Shown here piece after piece: positions 7,760 through 17,600 of a stretch of 64,000 nt of DNA. This DNA comes from SZUA-320 sp963707875 (GTDB taxonomy: Bacteria > Gemmatimonadota > Gemmatimonadetes > Gemmatimonadales > GWC2-71-9). Under the pieces are notes generated by a model. That model was given only the letters and a program-made list of their open reading frames with translations, ran no database searches and was not told the DNA's origin. The position numbers were made by a program, and so were the translations under genes. The first letter of the stretch is position 1; every line of letters begins with the position of its first letter. The stretch is taken from the NCBI GenBank assembly GCA_963707875.1, contig CAVPRU010000001.1, positions 682,001 to 746,000 of the forward strand, written 5' to 3'.

Positions 7760-8704
7760 ATGCGGGTTGCCCTGTTGCACAGCGTCAGGATGCCGGTCCG
7801 GGGCTATGGCGGCACCGAGCGGGTCGTCGTCTGGCTGGCGCGCGGGCTGGCCGAGGCGGGACACGATGTCGTGGTCCTGGCGCCATCGGGAACCCGGATC
7901 CCTGAGGCCACGATGGTGCCGTTGGATCCTCGGCTGTCCCGGACCCGAGGCTTCGATCTCCGGCGGCACCTGCCGAAGGGAGTGGACATCGTGCACGCCC
8001 ACTTCCCGCTGGAGCCACAGCCTGGGGTGCCGCTGGTCTGGACCCTCCACGGCCTGGGCGGGTCCGATACGCCGCTCGCCCCCAATGCCATCGCCGTCAG
8101 TCGGGACCATGCCATCCGACACGGACTCACCACTTTCGTCCACAATGGTCTCGACCCGACCGAGTACACCTTCTCCGCCACCAAAGGCGGCTACGACCTG
8201 TTCCTGGGTCGCCTCGACGCGGTGAAGGGATGGCGCTGGGCGGTGGATGGCGCCCACCGCGCCGGACGCCAACTGGTGGTCGCCGGCGGATGGCGTCCGA
8301 CTCTGCGCCCGGGCCTGAGTTTCGCCGGAGAGGTCTCCGGCGATCGGAAGGCGGAACTGCTGGCCGGGGCCCGCTGTCTCTGGATGCCGGCCCAGTGGGA
8401 TGAGCCGTTCGGCCTCACGCTGATCGAGTCACTGGCCAGCGGCACCCCGGTCCTCGGCACCCGCCGCGGGGCGCTCCCGGAGATCGTCACCCGGGAGGTG
8501 GGTGCGCTCGGGGAGACGGTGGATGACCTGGTCGCGCTCCGGCCGGAGATCGAACAGATCGACCCGGCCGCCTGCCGGGCCCGGGTAGAGCGGTGCTTCA
8601 GTCATCGGACGATGACCGAGGGTTACCTGCGGATGTACCGGGGATTTCTGGCGGACGGGATGCTGCCCCCCAACGACACGATCAGTCCGCCGGCACCACA
8701 CTGA
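7760..8704 (+). CDS. Glycosyltransferase family 4 protein
   Basis: 314 residues. The N-terminal G-Y-G-G-T-E-R-V-V motif (donor-side loop of GT-B enzymes) and the C-terminal E-P-F-G-L-T-L-I-E (E-x7-E nucleotide-sugar motif), followed by a G-x-P-V-L-G-T segment, identify a GT4 retaining glycosyltransferase. Such enzymes build capsular, lipopolysaccharide or other surface glycans at the cytoplasmic face. The chosen ATG (7760) starts the conserved beta strand M-R-V-A-L-L-H. It follows the ferredoxin frame by 17 bp and converges with the CgeB-like gene, overlapping its end by 23 bp. Acceptor and donor are unknown. Confidence 0.88.
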   Translation: MRVALLHSVRMPVRGYGGTERVVVWLARGLAEAGHDVVVLAPSGTRIPEATMVPLDPRLSRTRGFDLRRHLPKGVDIVHAHFPLEPQPGVPLVWTLHGLGGSDTPLAPNAIAVSRDHAIRHGLTTFVHNGLDPTEYTFSATKGGYDLFLGRLDAVKGWRWAVDGAHRAGRQLVVAGGWRPTLRPGLSFAGEVSGDRKAELLAGARCLWMPAQWDEPFGLTLIESLASGTPVLGTRRGALPEIVTREVGALGETVDDLVALRPEIEQIDPAACRARVERCFSHRTMTEGYLRMYRGFLADGMLPPNDTISPPAPH

Positions 8705-9640
8705 GGAGCGTCCTCAGCCGGTGCATGTAGGTGTGTTCACCGAGGGCTCGGCGCCGGGAGGCGGCCCCGAGTGCCTCGGCCCGGGCCGAGTCCCCGATCA
8801 GCGCCTCCACCACCCTCCGCAGTTCCGCCGCCGATTCGAACATCTCCACCTCACTGCCGAGCTGGAACCAGCGCGGCAGATCCCCCCGGGCGTCCACCAC
8901 CTGCGGGACGCCGATCCCGGCAATCTCGAACAGCCGCTGGTTGCAGCCCCGTCGCGGCTCGGCATCCTCGTCCGACCGATGGTGGATATTCACCGCCACG
9001 GACGCCCCGGCATAGGCGCGGACAAATTCCTCGGTGTTGGTCAACTCGCCCCGGCAGTAGTCCCGGAGGGCGCTTTCCCGCCAGCCCGGACCCCAGAGGG
9101 CCAGGCCGAACTCGACCAGCTGGGCCAGCAGCAGTTCCCGCCTCCGGGTAGCGCGGCCGGCAAAGACCACGTTGGCTCGGTACTGCTGGGTGCGGTCGGG
9201 ATTGGGTCGATGGACCGACGGGTCGCAGGCCGCGGGGAGCAGGTCCACCGGCCGGCCCCGAGCGGCCTGAAGGGTCTCCGCCAGGTCACTGGCGGAGGCG
9301 AAGACCTGGTCGTAGGCTTCCGCCCGCTCGACAATGTCGGCGCCATTCGACTCCTCGGGGAACCAGTTGATCCAGGTCGTCTCCCTCGACTTGAGAACGC
9401 CGACCGTCGCGGCGTCGAGCCCGGGAACCCCGAGGACAAGCACGGCCGCCGGTCGCCGCTCCACCGCCTGGGACAGGCTCTTCTCCCAGCCGCTCCGCCG
9501 GAGCCAGGCCCCGATGCCCTTCGGCTGCAGGATGTTCACGCAGGTGACCGTCCAGCCCAGTCGTTCCAGCGCCCGGCGGCGCAACGCCGAGTGGGCGTGA
9601 TGACCCTCATCGAAGGCCGCGACCAGCACGATCGTCCCGG

Positions 9641-9644
<4 letters not shown>
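8682..9644 (-). CDS. CgeB-like glycosyltransferase
   Basis: 320 residues, Rossmann-like GT-B fold. The region W-I-N-W-F-P-E-E, the D-Q-V-F-A-S-A segment and the C-terminal R-L-F-E-I-A-G-I-G-V-P-Q-V (acceptor/donor pocket) match the CgeB/spore-maturation glycosyltransferase group that is also common in non-sporulating bacteria. Its start overlaps the stop of the MsbA-like exporter by 4 bp, so the two are translationally coupled. This suggests it modifies the same envelope glycolipid that the exporter flips. Family assignment is by motif; the sugar is unknown. Confidence 0.7.
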
Positions 9645-11458
<1,814 letters not shown>

Positions 11459-11464
11459 GCCAGC

Positions 11465-11493
11465 AAGGTAGGGGCCGGGTTCCGACAGGGCAA
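11465..11493 (-). promoter_or_regulatory. Promoter of the MsbA-like exporter operon, probably leaderless
   Basis: On the minus strand TTGCCC (11493-11488), 17 bp, then TACCTT (11470-11465), with the GTG start only 6 nt beyond. There is no ribosome-binding site. It lies back to back with the GT9 promoter in a 74-bp intergenic gap. Confidence 0.6.
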
Positions 11494-11497
11494 CGCG

Positions 11498-11526
11498 TTG
11501 GCGGCGACCCGCCCGCCGGGTACATT
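11498..11526 (+). promoter_or_regulatory. Promoter of the GT9 gene, probably leaderless
   Basis: TTGGCG (11498-11503), a 17-bp spacer and TACATT (11521-11526), with the GTG start at 11533 just 6 nt after the -10. No Shine-Dalgarno. The -35 boxes of this and the divergent promoter are 4 bp apart, so RNA polymerase binding at the two is likely mutually exclusive. Confidence 0.6.
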
Positions 11527-11532
11527 GCCACG

Positions 11533-12558
11533 GTGCCGCCCGAGACCCCCGACGCCCCGCGCATCCTGGTGGTGCGGTTCAGCTCCCTGGGCGACCTCAT
11601 CCTCATCACCCCGCTGCTCCGCGCCATCCGACAGCGTCACCCGCGGGCTCACGTCACCCTGGTGACCCGGGCAGAGTACGCCTCGCTGTTCGTCCAGAAT
11701 CCCAGGGTCGACGAACTGGTCACCTGGGATGGTCGGGAACCGCTGGCGGACCTGATTGCCCGACTCCGGACCACCCCGTGGACCCATCGGCTGGATCTGC
11801 ACGGGAGCCTGCGCTCGCGGTGGATCCGGTTCCGGCTGGGCGGCGTCTGGGGCAGCTACCCAAAGCATCGGCGCGCCCGGGCGACCCTGATCAAGCGGAA
11901 GCGGGATGTCTACCGGGACCACCGCCATGTGGCCGAACGGTACTTCGACGCGGCCCGGAGTCTTGCGGTGGTTCCCGACGACAAGCCGGCGGAGATTTTC
12001 ATCCACCACGACGCCCTTCGGGCCGCCGATCAGTTCCTCAGTGAGGCGGGGGTGGGACGGGATCGCACCCTGGTGGCGGTGGTGCCCGGGGCGGCGCACG
12101 CCACCAAGCGATGGCCGGAGGAGTACTGGCATCAGCTGGTCACCACCCTGGTCTCCACCGGCCGGGATGTCGTGGTGCTGGGTGGGCGCCCGGAGGAGGC
12201 GATCGGCCGCCGGCTGGCTGACGCCGGCGGGGACCGGACCGTGAGCGCGGCCGGCCTGTTCGACCTCCAGGGCACCGCGGCGCTGCTCAAGCGGTCCCGC
12301 GGCGTCGCGGTTGGCGATACCGGGCTGATGCACATGGCCACCGCGGTCGGGACCCCGGCGGTCGTGCTGCTCGGGCCGACCGTGGCCCGGTTCGGCTTTA
12401 CCCCGTATCGGGCCAGGGCCACCATTCTCGAACGCCAACTCGACTGCCGCCCATGCAGTCCGCTGGGTGGGGAGCAGTGTCCGCTGGGCCACCACCGCTG
12501 CCTGGTGGACATCCTGCCGGACGAGGTGGCCGATGCCCTTCGGAGGCTTCCACAGTGA
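11533..12558 (+). CDS. Glycosyltransferase family 9 (heptosyltransferase-like)
   Basis: 341 residues. The N-terminal strand I-L-V-V-R-F-S-S-L-G-D-L-I-L is the ADP-heptose binding start of GT9 enzymes; the C-terminal half has P-G-A-A-H-A-T-K-R-W-P-E and V-G-D-T-G-L-M-H-M, the typical donor-site blocks. A Cys-rich segment near the end (C-R-P-C, then C-P, C-L) is also usual in WaaF/RfaF-like proteins. It probably adds heptose to lipopolysaccharide core at the inner membrane face. Divergent from the MsbA-like exporter, which fits envelope glycolipid synthesis. GTGA overlap with the next small gene. Confidence 0.88.
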   Translation: MPPETPDAPRILVVRFSSLGDLILITPLLRAIRQRHPRAHVTLVTRAEYASLFVQNPRVDELVTWDGREPLADLIARLRTTPWTHRLDLHGSLRSRWIRFRLGGVWGSYPKHRRARATLIKRKRDVYRDHRHVAERYFDAARSLAVVPDDKPAEIFIHHDALRAADQFLSEAGVGRDRTLVAVVPGAAHATKRWPEEYWHQLVTTLVSTGRDVVVLGGRPEEAIGRRLADAGGDRTVSAAGLFDLQGTAALLKRSRGVAVGDTGLMHMATAVGTPAVVLLGPTVARFGFTPYRARATILERQLDCRPCSPLGGEQCPLGHHRCLVDILPDEVADALRRLPQ

Positions 12559-12950
12559 CCGGCCCCGCCGAGGCCGAACTCCGGATGCTGGCCGTGCTCG
12601 AGGACGCGGCCCGGGGGCCGAAGCGGGAGGGGGCGTACGCCGTCTGGCTGGTCCTCCGGGTTGCGCTCGACCTGCTGGAAGATGCGCCGCCGGTCGAGCG
12701 GGCCCACCGACGTCGGGTTCAGGCCCTGGAGCAGCGCCTCACCAGTCTCACGATGCCGCCGCCGGTGCGGCGCGCTTTGGCCGGCGCCCTTCAGGTCCTC
12801 CGGGACGGGTCGTCCGACAATGCGTCGCGGGCCCTCGCCGAGCTGGTGGCGCCGGTACGCGAAGGGCTCGGTCAGGAGGCCGCGGCGGCCCTCCAGGAGG
12901 CGCTCAAGCCGACGGCTGATCGCGTTGCCGCAACCCCGCGCCAGCACTAG
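12555..12950 (+). CDS. Small alpha-helical protein of unknown function
   Basis: 131 residues, not recognised. The GTG start overlaps the stop of the GT9 gene (GTGA), a strong sign of translational coupling. The composition is Ala/Leu/Arg/Glu-rich with several amphipathic helices, no signal peptide, no Cys motif and no membrane helix. A short yebC leader follows. It may assist the glycosyltransferase or be unrelated; nothing in the sequence decides. Confidence 0.6.
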   Translation: MTGPAEAELRMLAVLEDAARGPKREGAYAVWLVLRVALDLLEDAPPVERAHRRRVQALEQRLTSLTMPPPVRRALAGALQVLRDGSSDNASRALAELVAPVREGLGQEAAAALQEALKPTADRVAATPRQH

Positions 12951-12985
12951 TTTCCGCCCACAGAGCACCAGCCAAGGCGGGACCG

Positions 12986-13735
12986 ATGGCGGGCCATTCC
13001 AAATGGACCCAGATCAAGCGCAAGAAAGCGGTGACGGATTCCCGTCGGGCCTCCGCCTGGACGAAGGTGATCCGGGAAATCACCGTGGCCGCCCGGGCCG
13101 GGGGTGGAGACCCGACCGGCAATCCGCGCCTGCGGACCGCGATCGACGCGGCCCGCGCGGTCAACATGCCCAACGACAACATCGATCGCGCCGTCAAGAA
13201 GGGCACCGGCGAACTCGAGGGAGCGGTCTACGAGGAACTGACTTACGAGGGCTACGGGCCCGGCGGCACCGCCCTCTTCATCGAGGCGACCACCGACAAC
13301 GCCAACCGGACGGTGGCCGAGATCCGCCACGCCTTCAGCCGCAACGGCGGGAACCTGGGCGCCACGAACTCGGTGGGGTGGATGTTCGATCGGAAGGGCC
13401 TGCTGACGCTGGATGCCACAAGGTATGGGGAGGACCGCGCCATGGAGGCCGCCCTGGAGGCTGGCGCCGAGGATTTTGTCCGGGATGGGGACCAGTTCGT
13501 GGTCACCGTGGACCCGACCTCGCTCCACGCGGTTCAGGATGGTCTCACGGGCGCCGGGTTCGACGTTGATTCGGTGGAGGTTGCGATGCTGCCCCAGAAC
13601 ACGGTCAAAGTCGAGGGGGAGGACGCCTCCCGGCTGCTCAAGCTGATCGGTGCCCTCGAAGACCTCGATGACGTGAGCAAGGTCTTCTCCAACTTCGACA
13701 TCGACGCCGCCACGCTGGCCGAGGCGGAGGCCTGA
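12986..13735 (+). CDS. YebC/PmpR family DNA-binding or translation regulatory protein
   Basis: 249 residues, the normal family length. It begins M-A-G-H-S-K-W-x-Q-I-K-x-K-K, the YebC/TACO1 signature, and contains the A-R-A-G-G-G-D-P and N-M-P-N-D-N-I blocks. Members were described as transcriptional regulators; more recent work on YebC/TACO1 proteins links them to translation of proline-rich stretches. It lies just upstream of ruvC, the widely conserved yebC-ruvC-ruvA-ruvB order. An AAGGCGGG stretch about 8 nt upstream of the ATG can serve as ribosome site. Confidence 0.95.
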   Translation: MAGHSKWTQIKRKKAVTDSRRASAWTKVIREITVAARAGGGDPTGNPRLRTAIDAARAVNMPNDNIDRAVKKGTGELEGAVYEELTYEGYGPGGTALFIEATTDNANRTVAEIRHAFSRNGGNLGATNSVGWMFDRKGLLTLDATRYGEDRAMEAALEAGAEDFVRDGDQFVVTVDPTSLHAVQDGLTGAGFDVDSVEVAMLPQNTVKVEGEDASRLLKLIGALEDLDDVSKVFSNFDIDAATLAEAEA

Positions 13736-13749
13736 CCGGGCGGCCCGTC

Positions 13750-14250
13750 TTGCGGGTCCTCGGGGTCGATCCTGGCACAGCGGTCACCGGTTACGGGGTG
13801 GTCGATTCAGCCACCACCGGGTTCGGACGGCTGGTCGAGTGCGGGGTGGTGCGAACCCGCGCGGTCGATCCGTTGCCGGTGCGGCTCCAGCAGATCCATG
13901 ACGGCCTGTCGGAAGTGCTGACACGCCTGGCGCCGGATGTCATGGCGGTGGAGGGAATCTTCTACGCCACCAACGTGCGCACCACGGTGGTCCTGGGCCA
14001 TGCCCGCGGCGTGGTTCTTCTGGCCGGCGCCCAGCACGGTCTCCCGGTAATGGAATACTCCCCCGCCCAGATCAAGAAGGCGGTGGTGGGACGCGGGGCG
14101 GCCGTCAAGCCGCAGATCGGTTACATGGTGGCGCGACTGCTCAAGCTCAAGACGGCTCCGACCCCGGCGGACGCGGCGGACGGGGTGGCCGTCGCCCTCA
14201 CGCACCTCCTGATGGGCGGTGCCCGCCCGGGACGGCAGACCGCCTCATGA
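13750..14250 (+). CDS. ruvC: Crossover junction endodeoxyribonuclease RuvC
   Basis: 166 residues. RuvC is the dimeric nuclease that cuts Holliday junctions during recombination. The four acidic catalytic positions are visible: G-V-D-P-G-T near residue 7, V-E-G-I-F in the middle, and A-D-A-A-D-G near the end. The start is TTG at 13750 because the conserved first strand L-R-V-L-G-V-D begins there and no ATG or GTG fits. It ends in an ATGA overlap with ruvA. Confidence 0.96.
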   Translation: MRVLGVDPGTAVTGYGVVDSATTGFGRLVECGVVRTRAVDPLPVRLQQIHDGLSEVLTRLAPDVMAVEGIFYATNVRTTVVLGHARGVVLLAGAQHGLPVMEYSPAQIKKAVVGRGAAVKPQIGYMVARLLKLKTAPTPADAADGVAVALTHLLMGGARPGRQTAS

Positions 14251-14849
14251 TCGCCTCGCTGACCGGTGTCCTGGTGGAGAAATCGCCCGAAGCGGTGGTG
14301 GTGGAGACCGGCGGAGGGGTCGGGTATGCCATGGTGGTCCCGCTCGGCGTGTTTGAACGACTCCCCGCCGTGGGCAGCCGGGTCACCCTCCAGACCGAAC
14401 TGGTGGTCCGGGAGGATGGCTGGCTCCTCTTTGGATTCGACAGCGGGTCGGAACGGACCATCTTCCAGCGCCTGCTGGCGGCGAGCGGGTTCGGCCCCCG
14501 GCTCGCGATCGCATTGCTCTCAGCCCTCGGTCCGGCGCGCACGGTCCGAGCGATCCGGGAGAAGGACTTCGTGGCCCTCAGCACGGTGAGCGGGATCGGG
14601 CGAAAGAAGGCCGAGCGGCTGGTCCTCGAACTGCAGGACCGGTTCAGCGAGATGCCGCTAGATTCCATGCCGACGCCCAGTCGGGGCGGCTCCGCGGCCG
14701 TTCGGGCCCTGGAAGCGCTCGGCTATTCGTCGTCCGCCGCTGAAGACGCGGTTCGCTCCTCGCTCGAGCACGATCCGGGCGGGGAGACCGCCGCCCTGGT
14801 CCGATCGGCGCTCAAGAAACTGACCGGCCAGAAAGGAGCCCCCGGATGA
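14247..14849 (+). CDS. ruvA: Holliday junction branch migration protein RuvA
   Basis: 200 residues, with the N-terminal OB fold (M-I-A-S-L-T-G-V-L), the helix-hairpin-helix G-I-G-R-K-K-A-E-R-L-V in the middle and the C-terminal RuvB-binding helices (A-L-E-A-L-G-Y-S). It binds the four-way junction as a tetramer and docks the RuvB motor. ATGA overlaps at both ends join it to ruvC and to the small zinc-ribbon ORF downstream. Confidence 0.96.
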   Translation: MIASLTGVLVEKSPEAVVVETGGGVGYAMVVPLGVFERLPAVGSRVTLQTELVVREDGWLLFGFDSGSERTIFQRLLAASGFGPRLAIALLSALGPARTVRAIREKDFVALSTVSGIGRKKAERLVLELQDRFSEMPLDSMPTPSRGGSAAVRALEALGYSSSAAEDAVRSSLEHDPGGETAALVRSALKKLTGQKGAPG

Positions 14850-15031
14850 CCATCATTCCCCGCCGGCCGGCCAACACCGCCGAGTGGCAGTGCACCAAGT
14901 GTGGCAGCACCAACCGCAAGCTGGTGGAACCGAAGGCCCGGGAGGCCACGGACCGCTGCTATTCGTGCCACCGGCGGCACCTCATCACCCAGGAGTCCCG
15001 CCCGGTGCGGTGGGCCTCCCGGGCCGCCTGA
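14846..15031 (+). CDS. 61-residue zinc-ribbon protein inside the ruv operon
   Basis: Its ATG overlaps the ruvA stop (ATGA), and ruvB starts 9 bp after its stop, so it is a true operon member. The sequence has two Cys pairs, W-Q-C-T-K-C-G and D-R-C-Y-S-C-H-R-R-H, about 20 residues apart: a four-Cys zinc ribbon. The rest is basic (many Arg/Lys), compatible with nucleic-acid binding. No family name is recognised. It could modulate RuvAB or be an unrelated rider; the coupling to ruvA is the only functional clue. Confidence 0.75.
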   Translation: MTIIPRRPANTAEWQCTKCGSTNRKLVEPKAREATDRCYSCHRRHLITQESRPVRWASRAA

Positions 15032-15040
15032 CGCAACCCG

Positions 15041-16069
15041 ATGACCCGGGTCGAGGTCACCACTCCTGACGCCCTGCCCGAGGAGGGCAGCGCCGAAAGC
15101 GCGCTCCGCCCGTCGCGGCTGGATGAGTTCGTGGGCCAGGAGCAGGTGCGGGCCTCGCTGCAGATCGCCATCGACGCCGCCCGGGCCCGCGGCGAACAAC
15201 TCGACCACACCCTGTTCTTCGGTCCCCCCGGGCTGGGCAAGACCACCCTGGCGATGCTGATGGCCCGGGAGATGGGCGTCCAATGCCGGACCAGCTCGGG
15301 GCCGGTGCTGGAGAAGCCGGGTGACCTGGTCGGACTGCTGACCGGCCTGGGCCCCGGCGACATCCTGTTCATCGACGAGATCCACCGGCTGCGCCCGGTG
15401 CTCGAGGAGTTTCTCTATCCGGCGATGGAGGACTTCCGGGTGGATGTCCGGATCGCGGAGGGGCCGAACGCGCAGACCATTCCGATGAGTCTGGAGCGGT
15501 TCACCCTGGTCGGGGCGACCACCCGGTACGGCCAGTTGACGCCCCCGATGCGAGCCCGATTCGGGTTGATCGAACGACTCAATTTCTACCCGGCGGAGGA
15601 TCTGTCCCGGATCGTCACCCGGTCGGCCGGCATTCTCCGGGTGCCGATCGATGAGGCAGGCGCGATGGAGATCGCCCGTCGGAGCCGCGGGACACCTCGG
15701 GTGGCCAACCGGCTGCTGCGGCGGGTCCGGGACTTTGCCCAGGTCCGGGCCGACGGCGCAATCACTCCGTCGGTGGCGGCCGACGCGCTGGCCCGGCTGA
15801 ACGTCGACCAGTTCGGGCTGGATGACATGGACTCCCGGATCCTGGCCACCATCATCGAGAAATTCGGTGGCGGTCCGGTGGGCCTGGGCACCCTGGCGGC
15901 GGCGGTCAGCGAGGATCCAGGAACGCTGGAAGAAGTGTACGAACCCTATCTGCTGCAGCAGGGATATCTCGACCGGACCCCCCGGGGCCGGGTCGCCACG
16001 CCCCAGGCCTACCGCCGGCTCGGGATGACGCCGGCGCCGGGCACCCAACCCACCATCTTCGACACCTGA
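15041..16069 (+). CDS. ruvB: Holliday junction branch migration helicase RuvB
   Basis: 342 residues. RuvB is the AAA+ hexameric motor that drives branch migration with RuvA. It opens with the usual acidic leader and L-R-P-x-R-L-D-E-F-V-G-Q; Walker A is G-P-P-G-L-G-K-T-T, Walker B L-F-I-D-E-I-H-R-L, sensor 1 V-G-A-T-T-R-Y, and the C-terminal winged helix ends with G-R-V-A-T-P-Q-A-Y. Last gene of the yebC-ruvCAB block; convergent with the methyltransferase. Confidence 0.97.
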   Translation: MTRVEVTTPDALPEEGSAESALRPSRLDEFVGQEQVRASLQIAIDAARARGEQLDHTLFFGPPGLGKTTLAMLMAREMGVQCRTSSGPVLEKPGDLVGLLTGLGPGDILFIDEIHRLRPVLEEFLYPAMEDFRVDVRIAEGPNAQTIPMSLERFTLVGATTRYGQLTPPMRARFGLIERLNFYPAEDLSRIVTRSAGILRVPIDEAGAMEIARRSRGTPRVANRLLRRVRDFAQVRADGAITPSVAADALARLNVDQFGLDDMDSRILATIIEKFGGGPVGLGTLAAAVSEDPGTLEEVYEPYLLQQGYLDRTPRGRVATPQAYRRLGMTPAPGTQPTIFDT

Positions 16070-16102
16070 GCCTCGATCGGTCCTACCGAAGAACCCCTGG
16101 TC

Positions 16103-16128
16103 GGGCGCCTCAGAAGGCCGAGGCGCCC
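16103..16128. terminator. Stem-loop between convergent ruvB and methyltransferase genes
   Basis: GGGCGCCTC (16103-16111) pairs perfectly with GAGGCGCCC (16120-16128) around an 8-nt loop. It sits 34 bp after ruvB and overlaps the 3' end of the convergent methyltransferase. There is no T-tract on either side, so it is at best a weak intrinsic terminator or mRNA 3' stabiliser. Confidence 0.35.
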
Positions 16129-16853
16129 CGGGCGTCGTGGGCTACCTTCTGGAACACCGCAAACCGACGGCGCTTCAATATCCGTTCCCGGAGCCAGTGC
16201 ACCAGAGGAGGATCGAGCAGCACCCGACGGAGGTTCGGTCGGTGGTGCGAAGCGTACCTGATCGCGGTTCGAACCCCGAATGAGTAGCCGTCATCGAGCA
16301 CCAGGAGGCCTCCGACGTCCAGCACCCGATCGGCCATCACCAGATCGGCCATCACGTAATCGAAGCAGTGGTTCCCGTCGATGAAGATGAAGTCGAACCG
16401 GTCGCCTGCCTGCTCCAGCCGGGGGAGCGCCACCAGCGAGGTGGCTGCGATGACTTCGACGCCGGTACTCAGGCCCAGCCGATCGAGCAGGGCCCTTCCG
16501 CCACCACCCCAATCCACGGTCTGAAACGGGTCGACGATCACCTGCCGGCTCGGACGTTCAGCGGCATAGGACTGCCGGGCTCGGGCGGCGTAGGCGGCGC
16601 TGATCCCGGTGGCCATCCCGATTTCGAGCATTCGCACGGGGCGGTACTCGCTCACCAGCCCGTGAAGCAGACGACCATAGCGCACGCTGACCTGCTCGGT
16701 GCGGGGCATCTCGCGCCCGTCCTCGGTAGTGTAGCTGGCCGAGCTGGCGATGGCGTCCAGGTCGGGGGTGACCGTGGCACCCTGCCACCGCCGGAGCACA
16801 GAGGCGATTCCCAAGGTCGTCCCCGCCCAGGAATCGGTCCGCTGCCGGGTCAT
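16110..16853 (-). CDS. Class I SAM-dependent methyltransferase
   Basis: 247 residues. The SAM-binding glycine loop is L-E-I-G-M-A-T-G-I-S, followed by a V-D-P-F acidic strand and F-D-F-I-F-I-D-G-N-H, then a segment with G-G-L-L-V-L-D-D. This layout (D-G-x-H, V-L-D-D) is that of the Methyltransf_24/O-methyltransferase-like group, often acting on sugars or small acceptors. The start overlaps the stop of the secreted cyclophilin by 4 bp. Acceptor unknown. Confidence 0.85.
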   Translation of the reverse strand: MTRQRTDSWAGTTLGIASVLRRWQGATVTPDLDAIASSASYTTEDGREMPRTEQVSVRYGRLLHGLVSEYRPVRMLEIGMATGISAAYAARARQSYAAERPSRQVIVDPFQTVDWGGGGRALLDRLGLSTGVEVIAATSLVALPRLEQAGDRFDFIFIDGNHCFDYVMADLVMADRVLDVGGLLVLDDGYSFGVRTAIRYASHHRPNLRRVLLDPPLVHWLRERILKRRRFAVFQKVAHDARGASAF

Positions 16854-17494
16854 CGGGCGCCGGCCGCTGGCTCGGCAGGGAGGGGTGAGCGTTCGATCCG
16901 GAGAATCGCGATCGGTGGAGTCAGCCCCTGATCCTGTGCCGGGCTCGCGTGAATCCGGCGCAACACCTCCATCCCCTCAACCACCCGACCGAAGGCGGCA
17001 AAGCCCTGCCCATCCGGATTGCGTCTGCCCCCAAAGTCGAGCTCCGGCTGGTCTCCCAGGCAGATGAAGAAGGAGGCACGGGCCGAATGGGGGTCATTCC
17101 GCGCCATCGACAGGGTGCCGTCGAGGTGCCGGAGTCCGGTGAGCTCGGTCGTTTCGATGTCGATGGGCGGATAGTCGCTGTTCCGGCCCGAATCCGCTGC
17201 CGCCTGCACCACGGCGATGCGGACCAGGTCGTCCGGCTGGTTGTCGGGACGCACGGTTCGGAAGAACGACCCACCATCGTACGCCAGAGTGTCCACGTAG
17301 CGGAGAAAGTTGGCCACGGTTTCCGGTGCCCGATCCGGGTACAGCTGGGCCACAATGACCCCGAGCTCCGTGGTGATGGTCACCCTGATCGCAGCGGGCG
17401 TCTGCCAGGGCGGGGGTCCGGCACAGCCAATGGCGAGGGTGGCAACGGTGGCTATCCGTCTGCAGGCGCCAGGCGGTGACCGGAGAAGGGACAT
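16850..17494 (-). CDS. Cyclophilin-type peptidyl-prolyl isomerase, exported
   Basis: 214 residues. The ATG at 17494 gives an N-terminal signal with a C-A-G lipobox-like site near residue 24. The cyclophilin fold follows: V-A-N-F-L-R-Y-V, G-S-F-F-R-T-V, G-T-L-S-M-A-R-N-D, S-A-R-A-S-F-F-I-C and F-G-R-V-V-E-G-M. It would speed proline isomerisation in the periplasm during envelope-protein folding. Some active-site positions are changed (F-I-C-L for the usual F-I-N/F-I-T), so activity may be altered. A TAATCT box lies 7 nt upstream of the ATG. Confidence 0.88.
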   Translation of the reverse strand: MSLLRSPPGACRRIATVATLAIGCAGPPPWQTPAAIRVTITTELGVIVAQLYPDRAPETVANFLRYVDTLAYDGGSFFRTVRPDNQPDDLVRIAVVQAAADSGRNSDYPPIDIETTELTGLRHLDGTLSMARNDPHSARASFFICLGDQPELDFGGRRNPDGQGFAAFGRVVEGMEVLRRIHASPAQDQGLTPPIAILRIERSPLPAEPAAGAR

Positions 17495-17501
17495 GGGGGA
17501 A

Positions 17502-17507
17502 AGATTA
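17502..17507 (-). promoter_or_regulatory. -10-like box TAATCT for the cyclophilin-methyltransferase operon
   Basis: On the minus strand TAATCT ends 7 nt before the cyclophilin ATG, with no Shine-Dalgarno between. It matches the TAnnnT-N6-8-start pattern of likely leaderless genes here. No clear -35 box is seen. Confidence 0.45.
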
Positions 17508-17600
17508 ACACCCTGCCGGCCTGGCCGTCTGGCTCCCTGGACCGAGATAGAGATTCCGGGTGCTGGACCGGGCCCGGCCCCCCGTTTCGAGGGTAATTCC

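Noticed and set aside
14723..16048. Long minus-strand open frame opposite ruvA end and ruvB
   Set aside because: RuvB motifs are intact on the plus strand; the opposite frame has none.
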